From NCBI RefSeq assembly GCF_018917525.1, contig NZ_JAHLOS010000006.1, positions 62,001 to 126,000 on the forward strand: a stretch of DNA of 64,000 bases, read 5' to 3'. A program made the position numbers and the translations under genes. This document shows positions 38,588 to 47,524 of the stretch, piece by piece. This stretch comes from Enterococcus raffinosus (GTDB lineage: Bacteria > Bacillota > Bacilli > Lactobacillales > Enterococcaceae). Each line of letters opens with the position of its first letter. The stretch's first letter is position 1. Under the pieces are notes generated by a model. The model saw only the letters and a program-made list of their open reading frames with translations. It did no database searches and had not been told where the DNA came from.

Positions 38588-39519
38588 TGAACCACCTCCA
38601 GGAAAATCGTTTCAAGTGATGGATCAATCTTTTTAATTGTATTAGGGAATATCTGATAGCTTTCAAACAATCGGAAAACCAATGCTGCTACTTCTTCATA
38701 ATCCTGTTTATACGACAAAGTAAGTAAGTTCTTTGATGGATCAAAGGTAAAGTCATTCAGAACATCTGCGTTTCTTAATTCTGTCAATTTTTTTGTAAAT
38801 ACTCCTAGATCAGCCTCATGCGAAAATTCAATTTCTATCTGATTTTTAGCATATTGCTGCTTTAATTCATCCAATGTGCCGCTAACCGCTAGTCTTCCTT
38901 GATCTAAAATACCAACATAATCACATATTCGTTCGACATCACCCAAAATATGGGTAGAAAATAAAATGGTCATCCGTCCCCTTAGGTTCGCCAACATTTC
39001 TAGAAAGTCATTCCGTCCGCTTGGATCTAAAGCCGAAGTTGGCTCATCGCAGATCAATAATTTGGGATCGTTTAATAAAGCCTGAGCGATTCCCAAACGC
39101 TGTTTCATCCCTCTTGAGTAACCTTTAATTTTACGTTTATCCAGCTTTAAGCCCACCAATGATAGAATCTCAGGAACTTTTTCCTTTAATTGCTTTTTTG
39201 ATAAACCAGTGATCTCTCCGCAAAATCTTAAATATTCTTGAGCAGACATATAATCATAGAACTCTGGAACATCTGGTAAATACCCAGTCAAATGATTTGT
39301 TTGATTATCGCCAAAAACTACAGGCAACTCGTTAACTAGAATTTCTCCACTAGTCATCTCCTCTAAACCTAAAATCATTTTCATCGTAGTTGTTTTTCCA
39401 GCTCCGTTTTCTCCCACAAAACCGAAAATCGAGCCAGTAGGCACCGTTAGATTCAAATTATTTAACACTTTTTTTGACCCAAAACTTTTTGTGACCTGTT
39501 TCAGTTCTAAAATGCTCAT
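38584..39519 (-). CDS. ABC exporter ATP-binding protein
   Basis: A 311-residue ATPase of the CcmA/DRA family. Walker A GENGAGKTT, signature YSRGMKQRLGIAQAL, Walker B LLICDEPTSALDP and the switch His in FSTHILGD are intact. The C-terminal domain of about 90 residues is typical of bacteriocin- or drug-exporter ATPases. It overlaps both neighbours by four bases, so regulator, small protein, ATPase and permease form one operon. Confidence 0.9.
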   Translation of the reverse strand: MSILELKQVTKSFGSKKVLNNLNLTVPTGSIFGFVGENGAGKTTTMKMILGLEEMTSGEILVNELPVVFGDNQTNHLTGYLPDVPEFYDYMSAQEYLRFCGEITGLSKKQLKEKVPEILSLVGLKLDKRKIKGYSRGMKQRLGIAQALLNDPKLLICDEPTSALDPSGRNDFLEMLANLRGRMTILFSTHILGDVERICDYVGILDQGRLAVSGTLDELKQQYAKNQIEIEFSHEADLGVFTKKLTELRNADVLNDFTFDPSKNLLTLSYKQDYEEVAALVFRLFESYQIFPNTIKKIDPSLETIFLEVVQ

Positions 39520-39734
39520 TGATCCTCCTCTTTTCCAAAAACAAAATAGATCACAGGACCAATAATTTGAATCAAGATAACGATTAATAACCAGACAGCT
39601 CGGTTGCCAAAACGATAGTGCGGGTGCTTCAAAACATGTCGAACCGCAGTAATCATTAGGATCAATTCCAAAATAACTAGTGGAATAAAAATAGGTAAAT
39701 TCTCTTTAAAAAAATCAAAATTATTCATTTTCAA
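39516..39734 (-). CDS. Small membrane protein, PLDc_N domain
   Basis: A 72-residue protein with two helices and the PLDc_N pattern: HPHYRFGNRAVWLLIVILIQ followed by GPVIYFVFGKEE. The domain normally precedes cardiolipin synthase or toxin-immunity modules; alone it often lies beside ABC exporters, possibly as an immunity or accessory protein. Start is at 39734 or 39728. It overlaps the regulator end by 14 bases and the ATPase start by four. Confidence 0.75.
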   Translation of the reverse strand: MKMNNFDFFKENLPIFIPLVILELILMITAVRHVLKHPHYRFGNRAVWLLIVILIQIIGPVIYFVFGKEEDQ

Positions 39735-40842
39735 TCACATCCTGCTCTCTAATAGATCGAAGTTTAGTAAAAATTTCTTGTAGTTGCTCCTGATCCTTGA
39801 ACTGTGAAAACATAGGATTATCTATTACCGTTCCCAGCAGTCCCTCTTTGACCTTCATTGAATCTCTTGGTAACTGATTTCCAATTTCTAAGTGTTCAAG
39901 CCATTCATCGATTTGATCAAAGTAATCATCACCATGAAGAACAACCGGAAATGTTGTTCCTTGTAAAACCTCAACAAATGCCTGTAACATTTCAAGTGCG
40001 GCAGTCTCATCTTCCATTTGTGCATAGCCAAAAGTGGCCGATAATTGAAAATTCATCAACGCAACAGGATGCATCTCTTGAAAATTGAACAATTTTGCGA
40101 AACTCTTACCTCTCGAAACGGTCTCAGAAAACTTATCAGGGTCATCAATCACCAGTTGAAGATAATTAGTTAAGAAGCTTAAAAAGACAGTCGTATATTG
40201 ATAAATGGCACTTTGAAGAGTAAGAACAGCCTGTTTGGCTTCACCTTTCTGCTGTTGAGCTGCAGCAATTAAGCTTTCGATTGGAAATAAAACGGGAACC
40301 TGATCTCCAAGAATCGATAAAACTTGATCAAACTCCTGTAAATTAAGAGCAGTATAGGCCTCATACTTTAGTGCTTGTGTAATTAAATCTGGATCTTTTG
40401 CTTGTGTTCGTACATGAATGAACAATTCCTTTGCCTCTTTGGTATACGTTTTAACTTTTTCCTCTCCTGGAAGTAAATCTGCATGATTCAGTAAAAACAT
40501 TCCCATTTGTAAAACAAATGGATAGCAAGAATAATAACGTCGAACAAAGCTGCGAATAGTTGCTAAGACATCCTCTGGTGATTTTGTTTCCAACGATTCC
40601 TTCAGCATCGCATAAATACGTTGAATCTCGTGATTATCTAATTGCGGTTCATAGGTTAGCAGTGAATCGATCGTGATATCAAAATACGCCGCCAAAAGCG
40701 GAAGTAAAGTAATATCAGGATAGGTTTGGCCGGTCTCCCATTTTGATACTGAGGCCTTCGAAACTCCTATAAAATTAGCTAACTCCTGTTGAGTCACCTT
40801 TTTTTCCTTACGCTTCTCCATTATGATTGGTCCGATATTCAT
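39721..40842 (-). CDS. XRE-family regulator with a helical-repeat C-terminal domain
   Basis: A 373-residue protein. The N-terminal helix-turn-helix (TQQELANFIGVSKASVSKWE, about 16-35) is followed by about 300 residues of alpha-helical repeat, like the peptide- or metabolite-sensing RRNPP-type and related regulators. The start is ATG 40842 or GTG 40848; GGGGAG lies six bases before the latter and AGGTGG abuts the former. It heads an operon with an ABC exporter and likely controls it. A signalling-peptide gene is not visible nearby. Confidence 0.8.
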   Translation of the reverse strand: MNIGPIIMEKRKEKKVTQQELANFIGVSKASVSKWETGQTYPDITLLPLLAAYFDITIDSLLTYEPQLDNHEIQRIYAMLKESLETKSPEDVLATIRSFVRRYYSCYPFVLQMGMFLLNHADLLPGEEKVKTYTKEAKELFIHVRTQAKDPDLITQALKYEAYTALNLQEFDQVLSILGDQVPVLFPIESLIAAAQQQKGEAKQAVLTLQSAIYQYTTVFLSFLTNYLQLVIDDPDKFSETVSRGKSFAKLFNFQEMHPVALMNFQLSATFGYAQMEDETAALEMLQAFVEVLQGTTFPVVLHGDDYFDQIDEWLEHLEIGNQLPRDSMKVKEGLLGTVIDNPMFSQFKDQEQLQEIFTKLRSIREQDVIENE

Positions 40843-40948
40843 TTCCACCTTTATCTCCCCTTTCATCTTTATTTTAGAATGACTTATAAAAGAAAACAAT
40901 GGAGTTTTAGTTAACTTATACGGTTAAAAATCAACTCATGAGAAACAA

Positions 40949-40977
40949 AAGAATCAGAGCAGTATACTCTGATTCTT
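40949..40977 (-). terminator. Terminator of the long sulfur/Fe-S/ABC operon
   Basis: On the minus strand AAGAATCAGAG pairs perfectly with CTCTGATTCTT and is followed by TTGTTT, ten bases after the stop of the TVP38/TMEM64 gene. It marks the 3' end of the thirteen-gene unit. Confidence 0.8.
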
Positions 40978-40986
40978 CGTTTACTA

Positions 40987-41658
40987 TTATTTTTTGTATT
41001 CAGAATTTAATTGATTTATTTTTTTGCTAAGCTTCTTAGGTAGGTATGCTAACAAAGCTAAGAAAATTCCCGCAACTGTTAATTCCAATAACAGCGCTCC
41101 AGAAACTCCCTTTGAGGCAATTTCAGAAGCCATAAAAGCATAAATAAAGCTGGCTGGCATCATTGTCAAAAAGGAGATCAAACTGAATTTTTTTACACTC
41201 ATCGGTGTCATGGCGTAGGCGTAGCTTTGGATTGCAAAAGGAAAAACGGGAACCAAACGTGTGAAAATTAAAAATGAGATACCATTCTCTCTAACGCCCT
41301 TTTCAATTTTTTGAAAAGTTGGGTCATTTCCAAAACGCTTCAATATATACTCTCTTGCAATGTATTTTCCAATAATAAAGGAGATGCTGGCACCAAGTGA
41401 TGCACCAATAATTGTTAATAGCCCGCCAAGAAGTCCGCCATAAGCTAATCCACCAACAATCGCTAGAAACTGTCCTGGTAAAAGAAACACAGCGACAATG
41501 ACTGAAAGTAAAATAAAAATCACGTAACCTTGCCAGCCAAGTGCTTCTAAGTAGGCTCTTAAACTAGAAATATCCGTCAGAAAATCAACTAAACCAAACT
41601 TGTAGGCCAAAAATATTCCTAACAAAATAAAAGCAATAAAGACAATAATCTTTTTCAC
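40987..41658 (-). CDS. TVP38/TMEM64-family membrane protein (VTT domain)
   Basis: A 223-residue membrane protein with about six helices. The VTT/DedA-superfamily core is visible as FLLPGQFLAIVGGLAYGG, GASLGASISFIIGKYIARE, RLVPVFPFAIQSYAYAMTPMS and LTMMPASFIYAFMASEIA. Relatives flip phospholipids or affect oxyanion and metal sensitivity. GTG at 41658 follows AAGGGAG and gives the expected N-terminus. E. coli ydjX and ydjZ, next to ynjBCD, encode the same family. Last gene of the operon. Confidence 0.85.
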   Translation of the reverse strand: MKKIIVFIAFILLGIFLAYKFGLVDFLTDISSLRAYLEALGWQGYVIFILLSVIVAVFLLPGQFLAIVGGLAYGGLLGGLLTIIGASLGASISFIIGKYIAREYILKRFGNDPTFQKIEKGVRENGISFLIFTRLVPVFPFAIQSYAYAMTPMSVKKFSLISFLTMMPASFIYAFMASEIASKGVSGALLLELTVAGIFLALLAYLPKKLSKKINQLNSEYKK

Positions 41659-41684
41659 GTGTGCTCCCTTCTTTTGAATCAGGT

Positions 41685-42557
41685 TCAATATTTGCTTTTA
41701 GTCCTCTTTTTAAACGCTAATGCCATTCGCTTAATTACTAGCTGGTTGAATTCAGCTATATCCAAAATTCTTTTAGGCATTTTTATAGAATAGTCCGATT
41801 TATCAGTCAGTGTCATTCGCCCCTGAGCAAGATTCATCTGTTTTTCTGATAAACTGTATTGCTCCTGACTAAATAGATCCGAACGCTCTAAGTAAACAGC
41901 TGTGGTCATATCCCAATTACAAAAACCGCTGAAACCAAACACCTTTTCATTCCATTTAATCCAGTTTTCCAATGTCTGATGAATCCATTTCAATGTGTCT
42001 TGATTAATTGTTGTTTCAACTAAAGTTAAAAACTGATTCATCTCGTGTCGCGAAAAGAATGCTTCCGAAGTCATGTGTCCATTCATAATTGTAATGTTCA
42101 TTTGACTCAATAAAACACTTTTTGCAGCAACAGGATCACAAGAAAAATTTAACTCGGTGACCAAGTGATGATTCACCTTTAGTGGTTCGGTTGTTCCTCC
42201 CATTAAGACAACCTCTTGAACCTTTTCAAAAAAGTTCGGGTCTATTCTCAACGCTTCAGACAAGTTTGTTAATGCGCCGGTTGCAAGGATGGTTACTTCA
42301 TTTGGATAGAGATTGACTTGTTTGACTAGATAATCTGCTTGATTCGCCGAATAATAATCAAAAGATAACGTCAAACGCTGTTGGAGTTCCTTTGTCATTT
42401 TTTCAACTTCTTCAAGCGATCCATTCCCATAGGTTAAAGTTACACCAAGTAAGTCAATCGTTGGTGCCCCTAACAAATAAAGAAGCGTTAATCCGTCATC
42501 CACATCATGATCCGCTAAGCCAAATGTATTGTCACAATCAAAAATGACTTTTCTCAT
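41685..42557 (-). CDS. Nucleoside-hydrolase-like protein
   Basis: A 290-residue protein of the inosine/uridine-preferring nucleoside hydrolase fold, which splits N-ribosidic bonds. The calcium site is present but drifted: FDCDNTFG and DHDVDDG in place of the compact DTDPGIDD. Then VTLTYGNG, ATGALTNLSEAL, VLMGGTTEP and ELNFSCDPVAA follow the family order. The late catalytic His region reads CNWDMTTAVYL, where the usual HD is WD. Substrate specificity is therefore likely unusual. It overlaps the glycosyltransferase gene by 20 bases. Confidence 0.8.
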   Translation of the reverse strand: MRKVIFDCDNTFGLADHDVDDGLTLLYLLGAPTIDLLGVTLTYGNGSLEEVEKMTKELQQRLTLSFDYYSANQADYLVKQVNLYPNEVTILATGALTNLSEALRIDPNFFEKVQEVVLMGGTTEPLKVNHHLVTELNFSCDPVAAKSVLLSQMNITIMNGHMTSEAFFSRHEMNQFLTLVETTINQDTLKWIHQTLENWIKWNEKVFGFSGFCNWDMTTAVYLERSDLFSQEQYSLSEKQMNLAQGRMTLTDKSDYSIKMPKRILDIAEFNQLVIKRMALAFKKRTKSKY

Positions 42558-43218
42558 TTAATAATCCTCGATTTTCCTCTAACCAATACATCAAATATTG
42601 ATTTTCATTTTTTAGATCGTGTTGAAGTCTTTTTAAATCTTCGGGATAATCAACATCCTGTAGAGGGGACAAGAAACCCACCTCGTAATCCATTAAATGC
42701 TGCAGAGTTTGCTTCAATACTTCACTTTTCCCCCAAGAAATGTTCGTTTCAAAAATCGGTGTTAAATCAATGGATTGTGTACAGCCTACTAAATAGTAGC
42801 CACCATCTGGTGAAGGTCCGAAGACAATCTCACGCATCTGATGGAATGCGGATCGAATAATTTTCGTATCTAAATTTGGAATATCACTGCCTGTTAGTAC
42901 CACTTTTTCATAACCTTTTGCAAAAACAAACTTAATCGCGTGATTCATTCGCTGCCCGATTGTCGCACCATGCTGCTGAAAAGCATGGAAGTTTTTTGGT
43001 AGTGCAGAAAGTAAGGACGCTGGATCTCCTTCATCCGAATACGCCAAGTACAAATCTATTCCACATTCATTTAACCCTTCAAATTTTTGAAAACTATCCA
43101 GTAAAATTTCCTGTTGAACTTGGCATGCTTCTTCTCCACTGAGCATGCTTTGCAGACGCGTTTTAACTTTATTTGGTACAGGAACACGAGTAAATAAAAT
43201 ATAGGCACATTTATTCAA
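42538..43218 (-). CDS. TIGR04282-type glycosyltransferase (DUF2064)
   Basis: A 226-residue GT-A-like nucleotidyl/glycosyltransferase. The signature FTRVPVPNKVKTRLQ sits at residues 9-23, followed by VVLTGSDIPNLD and GPSPDGGYYLVG, all typical of the family first described as transferase 1, rSAM/selenodomain-associated, later named for arsenosugar synthesis. The start is TTG at 43218 with AAAGGAG seven bases upstream. Its usual companion, TIGR04283, lies two genes upstream; the usual radical SAM partner is missing. Confidence 0.85.
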   Translation of the reverse strand: MNKCAYILFTRVPVPNKVKTRLQSMLSGEEACQVQQEILLDSFQKFEGLNECGIDLYLAYSDEGDPASLLSALPKNFHAFQQHGATIGQRMNHAIKFVFAKGYEKVVLTGSDIPNLDTKIIRSAFHQMREIVFGPSPDGGYYLVGCTQSIDLTPIFETNISWGKSEVLKQTLQHLMDYEVGFLSPLQDVDYPEDLKRLQHDLKNENQYLMYWLEENRGLLNEKSHF

Positions 43219-44206
43219 AAACTTGCTCCTTTAAGGCCTGACGTAAGAAATCTTCTGTTAAGTAACTAGAGACTTTCTCAAAAATCTCCTGATTCTTTAA
43301 TTGCTTTGTATCCTTTTGATAGCTGTCAAAAGCCATGGCCGACCAAGACAATGCCCGCAGCATTAGATAAGGATGGTAAATCCTAAGCGCTTCTTCAAAT
43401 GTGGCTCCATCAAATTGCGTTTCAGCTAGATAATCAGATAAAAAATCTCGTTTTGCTCTTTGGGTTAAAACTAAATTGCTCCGCCAAAGAGTGGTCGTTG
43501 AAGCCAAGAATTGTGAAATATCCTGGACAGGATGGCTGATGACTGGCTTCTCCCAATCGATTAAAAATCCTTTCTCCTCAATAATGAAATTATGGGAATT
43601 CACTTCGGTATTGTTAATACACCATTGATCCAAATCAATAAAAAATTTCTGCTGATTAATATTTTTTTGACAATCATCCAAAGCGCTCGCCAGTTGCTTT
43701 TGAGCCTGTACTGGAACAAACTCACTTTTTAGCACCGGCTCTAACAGCTTTTGACACTCAGTTACTCGGGCAGATAAAATGGTCGATTTTTCCTTTACAA
43801 AAAAATTCTCAGCAGCTTCATCAATTGACTGTTTATGAATTCGACCAAATATTTTAGCTGCCTCTGATAAATCCTTGTGATAATCTAAGGGTTCACCTGG
43901 TAAGAACTCCATAATCAATAGACCTTGATCAAAGCTTTGACGGCTGTCATCAACATAATATACTTTTGGGGTTCGTCCCGTCCGTTCAAGCCACTTTAAA
44001 GCCTGGTATTCATAACGAATCTGGTTGTCTAAATGTAGTTGACTACCGTAGTTCAAACGAAATACATACCTGCTTTTTTCATCCGAGATCAAAAAATTTT
44101 GATTGTATTCCCCCTGCGCTAAGAATTTGACTGTAAAAGGCTTTTGTAGCTGCAGTTTCTTAGTAAGTTGATTTCTTTCTATATAGAGCTGAATCTTTTC
44201 TAACAT
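43211..44206 (-). CDS. Aminoglycoside/choline-kinase-fold phosphotransferase
   Basis: A 331-residue kinase-like protein. The nucleotide lobe contains FLAQGEYNQNFLI and YVFRLNYGSQ, and MEFLPGEPL is the hinge. The catalytic loop, normally HxDxxxxN, reads NTEVNSHN: the His is Asn and the Asp is Glu. The metal-binding DWE (LIDWEKPV) is intact. It may still phosphorylate a small molecule, or only bind one. The start is ATG at 44206 with AGGAG six bases before; a preceding TTG also exists. It is located between the two glycosyltransferase genes. Confidence 0.75.
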   Translation of the reverse strand: MLEKIQLYIERNQLTKKLQLQKPFTVKFLAQGEYNQNFLISDEKSRYVFRLNYGSQLHLDNQIRYEYQALKWLERTGRTPKVYYVDDSRQSFDQGLLIMEFLPGEPLDYHKDLSEAAKIFGRIHKQSIDEAAENFFVKEKSTILSARVTECQKLLEPVLKSEFVPVQAQKQLASALDDCQKNINQQKFFIDLDQWCINNTEVNSHNFIIEEKGFLIDWEKPVISHPVQDISQFLASTTTLWRSNLVLTQRAKRDFLSDYLAETQFDGATFEEALRIYHPYLMLRALSWSAMAFDSYQKDTKQLKNQEIFEKVSSYLTEDFLRQALKEQVFE

Positions 44207-44219
44207 CAATGGCTCCTTT

Positions 44220-44903
44220 CTATTTATAATAGCGTTCTGCTAATTTTTCTGGTGACATTCCTATTAGATAGAGCAATTTTATTTTGTGCATGCGTAAATG
44301 TACTTTGAGTTTTCCTTTTCGAAACCTTCGGACAGATGTGGTTATTGTCACGGGTAGATAATAGAATTTTCCGAGTTTTCTCAATCGTCGACTCAACCGC
44401 CAGTCCTCCATTAATGGAACAGCTTCAAACCCGCCAGCCCGCTCATAGTTTTCGCGTGTCGTAAACAGCCCTTGATCACCAAAAATCAGCCCGAGATACT
44501 TTGCGCGCAAAGCTGAAGTTCTAGCTAAATAACGATAAAAGAGCTCGGTTGAATCAAATGAAAGCTTTAAAAAGCCGGCGCTATTGTTTTTATTGAACAC
44601 AGCTCGATGAATCTGCGTTAAAATATCTGATTGGTTGTCTAAACGACTATCACTATGTAAAAACCATAAGATTTCACCGCGGCTTTTCTCTGCCCCTAAT
44701 TTTAATTGAGCCCCCCGATTCCCCTGCTTTAATTGGTAAACCTGTGCATATTCACGTGCAATGGCTACCGTACTGTCTTGGCTGCCTCCATCAACTACGA
44801 TAATTTCAAAAGGAATCTTCTTTTCTAGCTGATTTAGTTGTCGCAATAAGTTTTCAAGATTCGTTTCTTCATTTAATGTGGGAATAATAATAGAAATCAA
44901 CAT
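44220..44903 (-). CDS. TIGR04283-type family 2 glycosyltransferase
   Basis: A 227-residue GT2 enzyme with no membrane segment. The nucleotide-sugar fold begins ISIIIPTLNEETNLENLL; the DxD-like motif lies in LWFLHSDSRLD, and the acceptor end in VPLMEDWRLSRRLRKLG. QGNRGAQLKLGA is characteristic of the TIGR04283 family (transferase 2, rSAM/selenodomain-associated). It overlaps the ATPase gene by seven bases. Together with the TIGR04282 protein it forms the pair known from arsenosugar-type loci. Confidence 0.87.
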   Translation of the reverse strand: MLISIIIPTLNEETNLENLLRQLNQLEKKIPFEIIVVDGGSQDSTVAIAREYAQVYQLKQGNRGAQLKLGAEKSRGEILWFLHSDSRLDNQSDILTQIHRAVFNKNNSAGFLKLSFDSTELFYRYLARTSALRAKYLGLIFGDQGLFTTRENYERAGGFEAVPLMEDWRLSRRLRKLGKFYYLPVTITTSVRRFRKGKLKVHLRMHKIKLLYLIGMSPEKLAERYYK

Positions 44904-45895
44904 TCCATCACCTGTAAGATTTCATTAAAGGTTAAGAAGATTTTTTCTCCGACAACGAGCTTTTCAGATACATTTGTAAACGTACAGCTTGTTGCACCAA
45001 TTTTAATTTGAGCTCTTTGACCGTTGGGTGTCCACTCGCTAAATTCCACAAATGCTGGGATGCCAGCGATCTTTTCAATCGTAATTTCTATCCCAGATGG
45101 AATAAAAAGAACCGCATCTCCATGGATACTCTCTGGATTTTGAACAGTAATTTCTGCATCTTCCATCTTGAAATTATGACCATTGACTGAGCCAGAAATA
45201 AAATTCGTTTCTCCCATTGCTTTAGCAACTTTTCGATTCTCAGGATAAAAATAAATTTCTTTTGGTTCACCAATTTGCTGAATCGCCCCTTCCAAAAGAA
45301 CGACCATGCGATCCGCTAATTGAAAGGCCTCGTCACGATCATGAGTCACTAAGATAATACTAAAGTGATAAGTCTCCTTCAGCCGTCGCAAATAATCCCG
45401 CATGGCGCTTCTTAAGTGTCCATCTAGATTGGCAAAAGGTTCATCTAATAATAACAACTTTGGTTCTAACACAATCGCTCGTGCTAATGCAACCCGTTGT
45501 TTTTGTCCTCCGGATAATTGATCAGGAAAATGTCGCTCTAATCCTTTTAAATCGAATACCTCTAAAATTTTATTTATTTTTTGTTTTATTTCAAGCTTTG
45601 AAAACTTGCGCGCTTTAAGGCCAAAACCGATATTATCAATCACATTCATATGAGGAAATAACCAAAAATCTTGAAAAACTAACACGGTGCTTTCCTGTGA
45701 GAATCCCTCAGTAAAATCAATCGTTCCTCCTTCAACTGGCTGAATCCCCGCAATCATTTTAAGCAAACTGGTTTTACCAACACCAGAAGGACCAAAAAGT
45801 GCAATCGTTTCGCTATCCTGAACATCGAAAGATAAATCATGCAGTATTTCTTTTTTTCCATAGGTTAGCTGTACGTTTCTGACGCTTAACCCCAT
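44897..45895 (-). CDS. ABC importer ATP-binding protein (YnjD-like position)
   Basis: A 332-residue ATPase. Walker A GPSGVGKTS, Q-loop LVFQDFWLFPHM, signature LSGGQKQRVALARAI, Walker B LLLLDEPFANLD and THDRDEAF are intact. A C-terminal TOBE-like region from about 240 is typical of the iron/spermidine/sulfate class. The ATG at 45895 has AGGAGG in place despite a 59-base overlap with the permease gene. Confidence 0.9.
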   Translation of the reverse strand: MGLSVRNVQLTYGKKEILHDLSFDVQDSETIALFGPSGVGKTSLLKMIAGIQPVEGGTIDFTEGFSQESTVLVFQDFWLFPHMNVIDNIGFGLKARKFSKLEIKQKINKILEVFDLKGLERHFPDQLSGGQKQRVALARAIVLEPKLLLLDEPFANLDGHLRSAMRDYLRRLKETYHFSIILVTHDRDEAFQLADRMVVLLEGAIQQIGEPKEIYFYPENRKVAKAMGETNFISGSVNGHNFKMEDAEITVQNPESIHGDAVLFIPSGIEITIEKIAGIPAFVEFSEWTPNGQRAQIKIGATSCTFTNVSEKLVVGEKIFLTFNEILQVMEC

Positions 45896-46673
45896 TGTGC
45901 ATTCCTCCTATTACCTTTTTCAAAATAAATACGCCTAGCCAGGTACAGCCTAGAAAAACTAAGCTATAGGACGAAGCTAATCCGAAACGCCCATTATTAG
46001 CATATGGCAGCAACAACAGCGGTAGTGTGACGATACGACCCCCACCAATAAAAAAGGTTGGTAGATACTGACTGAAAGAGACAATAAACACAAGTCCAGC
46101 AGCTGTACTCACACCCGGTCTTAGCAAAGGCCATGTAATCTGCCAAAAAATCATCCAAGGACCTGCTCCTAAGCTTCGCGCCGTCAAATTGTATCCCTCG
46201 CCTAACTGTCGATAGCTTTCTAGCAGGAGCTGCATTGCATAGGGTAAACACAAATAGGTATGAATCAGAATAATACCAAGAAAGGTTCCTGTTAGTCGTA
46301 ATTGCAAAAAAAGAACCTGACTTGAGGTGATAATTGCAATAGCTGGCAAAATCAATGGAAGATAAATAATCACTTCTACCAAACGCTGTGACAGCCTTTT
46401 CTGAAACGCCAGATAGTTCGCTGCCGGCAAAGCAATCGCAATGCTAACGATGGTTGTTGCAAGTCCAATCATCAAACTATTAATAATTGCCGGAAAAAAA
46501 TTGGGTTCTTTGACCATTTGTCTTACGATTTTTAGATCCATTGCCTGTGGAAAGACAGCCGGATACATCCATTTATCACTAAAGGACCATAGAACTAAAA
46601 TGAATACAGGAAACAAGACGGCCAGCGCAGAAAATACCAACAAAAGATAGGACTTCTTTGATAAAAGTTTCAT
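45837..46673 (-). CDS. ABC importer permease (second)
   Basis: A 278-residue inner-membrane subunit with six helices. The binding-protein-dependent transport signature is seen in ARSLGAGPWMIFWQITWPLLRPG near residues 166-188. Its last 19 residues lie in the region shared with the ATPase gene. It overlaps the preceding permease by four bases. In E. coli YnjC both permease halves are one protein; here they are separate. Confidence 0.87.
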   Translation of the reverse strand: MKLLSKKSYLLLVFSALAVLFPVFILVLWSFSDKWMYPAVFPQAMDLKIVRQMVKEPNFFPAIINSLMIGLATTIVSIAIALPAANYLAFQKRLSQRLVEVIIYLPLILPAIAIITSSQVLFLQLRLTGTFLGIILIHTYLCLPYAMQLLLESYRQLGEGYNLTARSLGAGPWMIFWQITWPLLRPGVSTAAGLVFIVSFSQYLPTFFIGGGRIVTLPLLLLPYANNGRFGLASSYSLVFLGCTWLGVFILKKVIGGMHNGVKRQKRTANLWKKRNTA

Positions 46674-47524
46674 GTGGTTTTTCTCCCTCCTGGCAAAAGA
46701 TTACTAATGGTCAAAATAAGTAACGTAACTGCTAAGCAAATTCCTGAAATAATTAGGTTCAAGGCAAAAGCCAGAGGACGTGTAGTCAAATCTGCCTGAG
46801 TAAAAAGATCATAAGCAGTCAAAGCCACAGTTTGATTGCTTGGATTTCCTAACAGGAAAGGTACCTCAAATGAAGCAAAGGTAAAACAGAATAAGATAAT
46901 AAATAAAGTTGCTATTGTTTTTTGAATCATTGGTAAAACAACGGTGAAAAAGATTCGCGTATTTGACGCACCTAAATTTCTAGCAACCTCAATGTAACCT
47001 AACTGGAGTTGCTGCAAAATTGCTAAAATGCTCACCGCAACATAAGGGATTTCCTTGTATAAAAAAACCAAAATAATCCCTACCCCTTTAGAGTCATGGA
47101 TGAATAAGGGAAATTGACCGATTTCTTGGATCAATCCCAGTTGAAACATTACTCGTGAAATCATTCCCGATTGACTAATCAACTGTAGCATCATCAAGCC
47201 AACAATGATATGAGGCAAAGAAATTGGCAGGCTGATAACTTTATGCAACCACGGACTTTTTACCTTTAATAGAAGAAACGCGATAGCCATTCCCAGCAGC
47301 AATGACAAAAAAGTCGCAGTCAGCGCCAAATAGCAACTGTATACAAGCGACTTTTGAAAAAAAGGATCCGTTAAAACTTGGTTAAAATTAGCGAGTGTGA
47401 TTTTATTAAGACCAATCAGCGGATAATAACCTAAACTGATTTGCAGCCCTTTAAACAGCGCTGCGATAATCACAACGCTGTTTAATAAGATAAAAGGCAG
47501 GGCAAGTATTTTTTTTCTATTCAT
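46670..47524 (-). CDS. ABC importer permease (first)
   Basis: A 284-residue permease with six hydrophobic segments. The EAA-type loop reads VARNLGASNTRIFFTVVLPMI near residue 178-198. It forms the heterodimer with the next gene product. It overlaps the binding-protein gene by eight bases. The hydrophobic start MNRKKILALPFILLNSVVIIAAL is the first membrane helix, not a cleaved signal. Confidence 0.87.
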   Translation of the reverse strand: MNRKKILALPFILLNSVVIIAALFKGLQISLGYYPLIGLNKITLANFNQVLTDPFFQKSLVYSCYLALTATFLSLLLGMAIAFLLLKVKSPWLHKVISLPISLPHIIVGLMMLQLISQSGMISRVMFQLGLIQEIGQFPLFIHDSKGVGIILVFLYKEIPYVAVSILAILQQLQLGYIEVARNLGASNTRIFFTVVLPMIQKTIATLFIILFCFTFASFEVPFLLGNPSNQTVALTAYDLFTQADLTTRPLAFALNLIISGICLAVTLLILTISNLLPGGRKTT

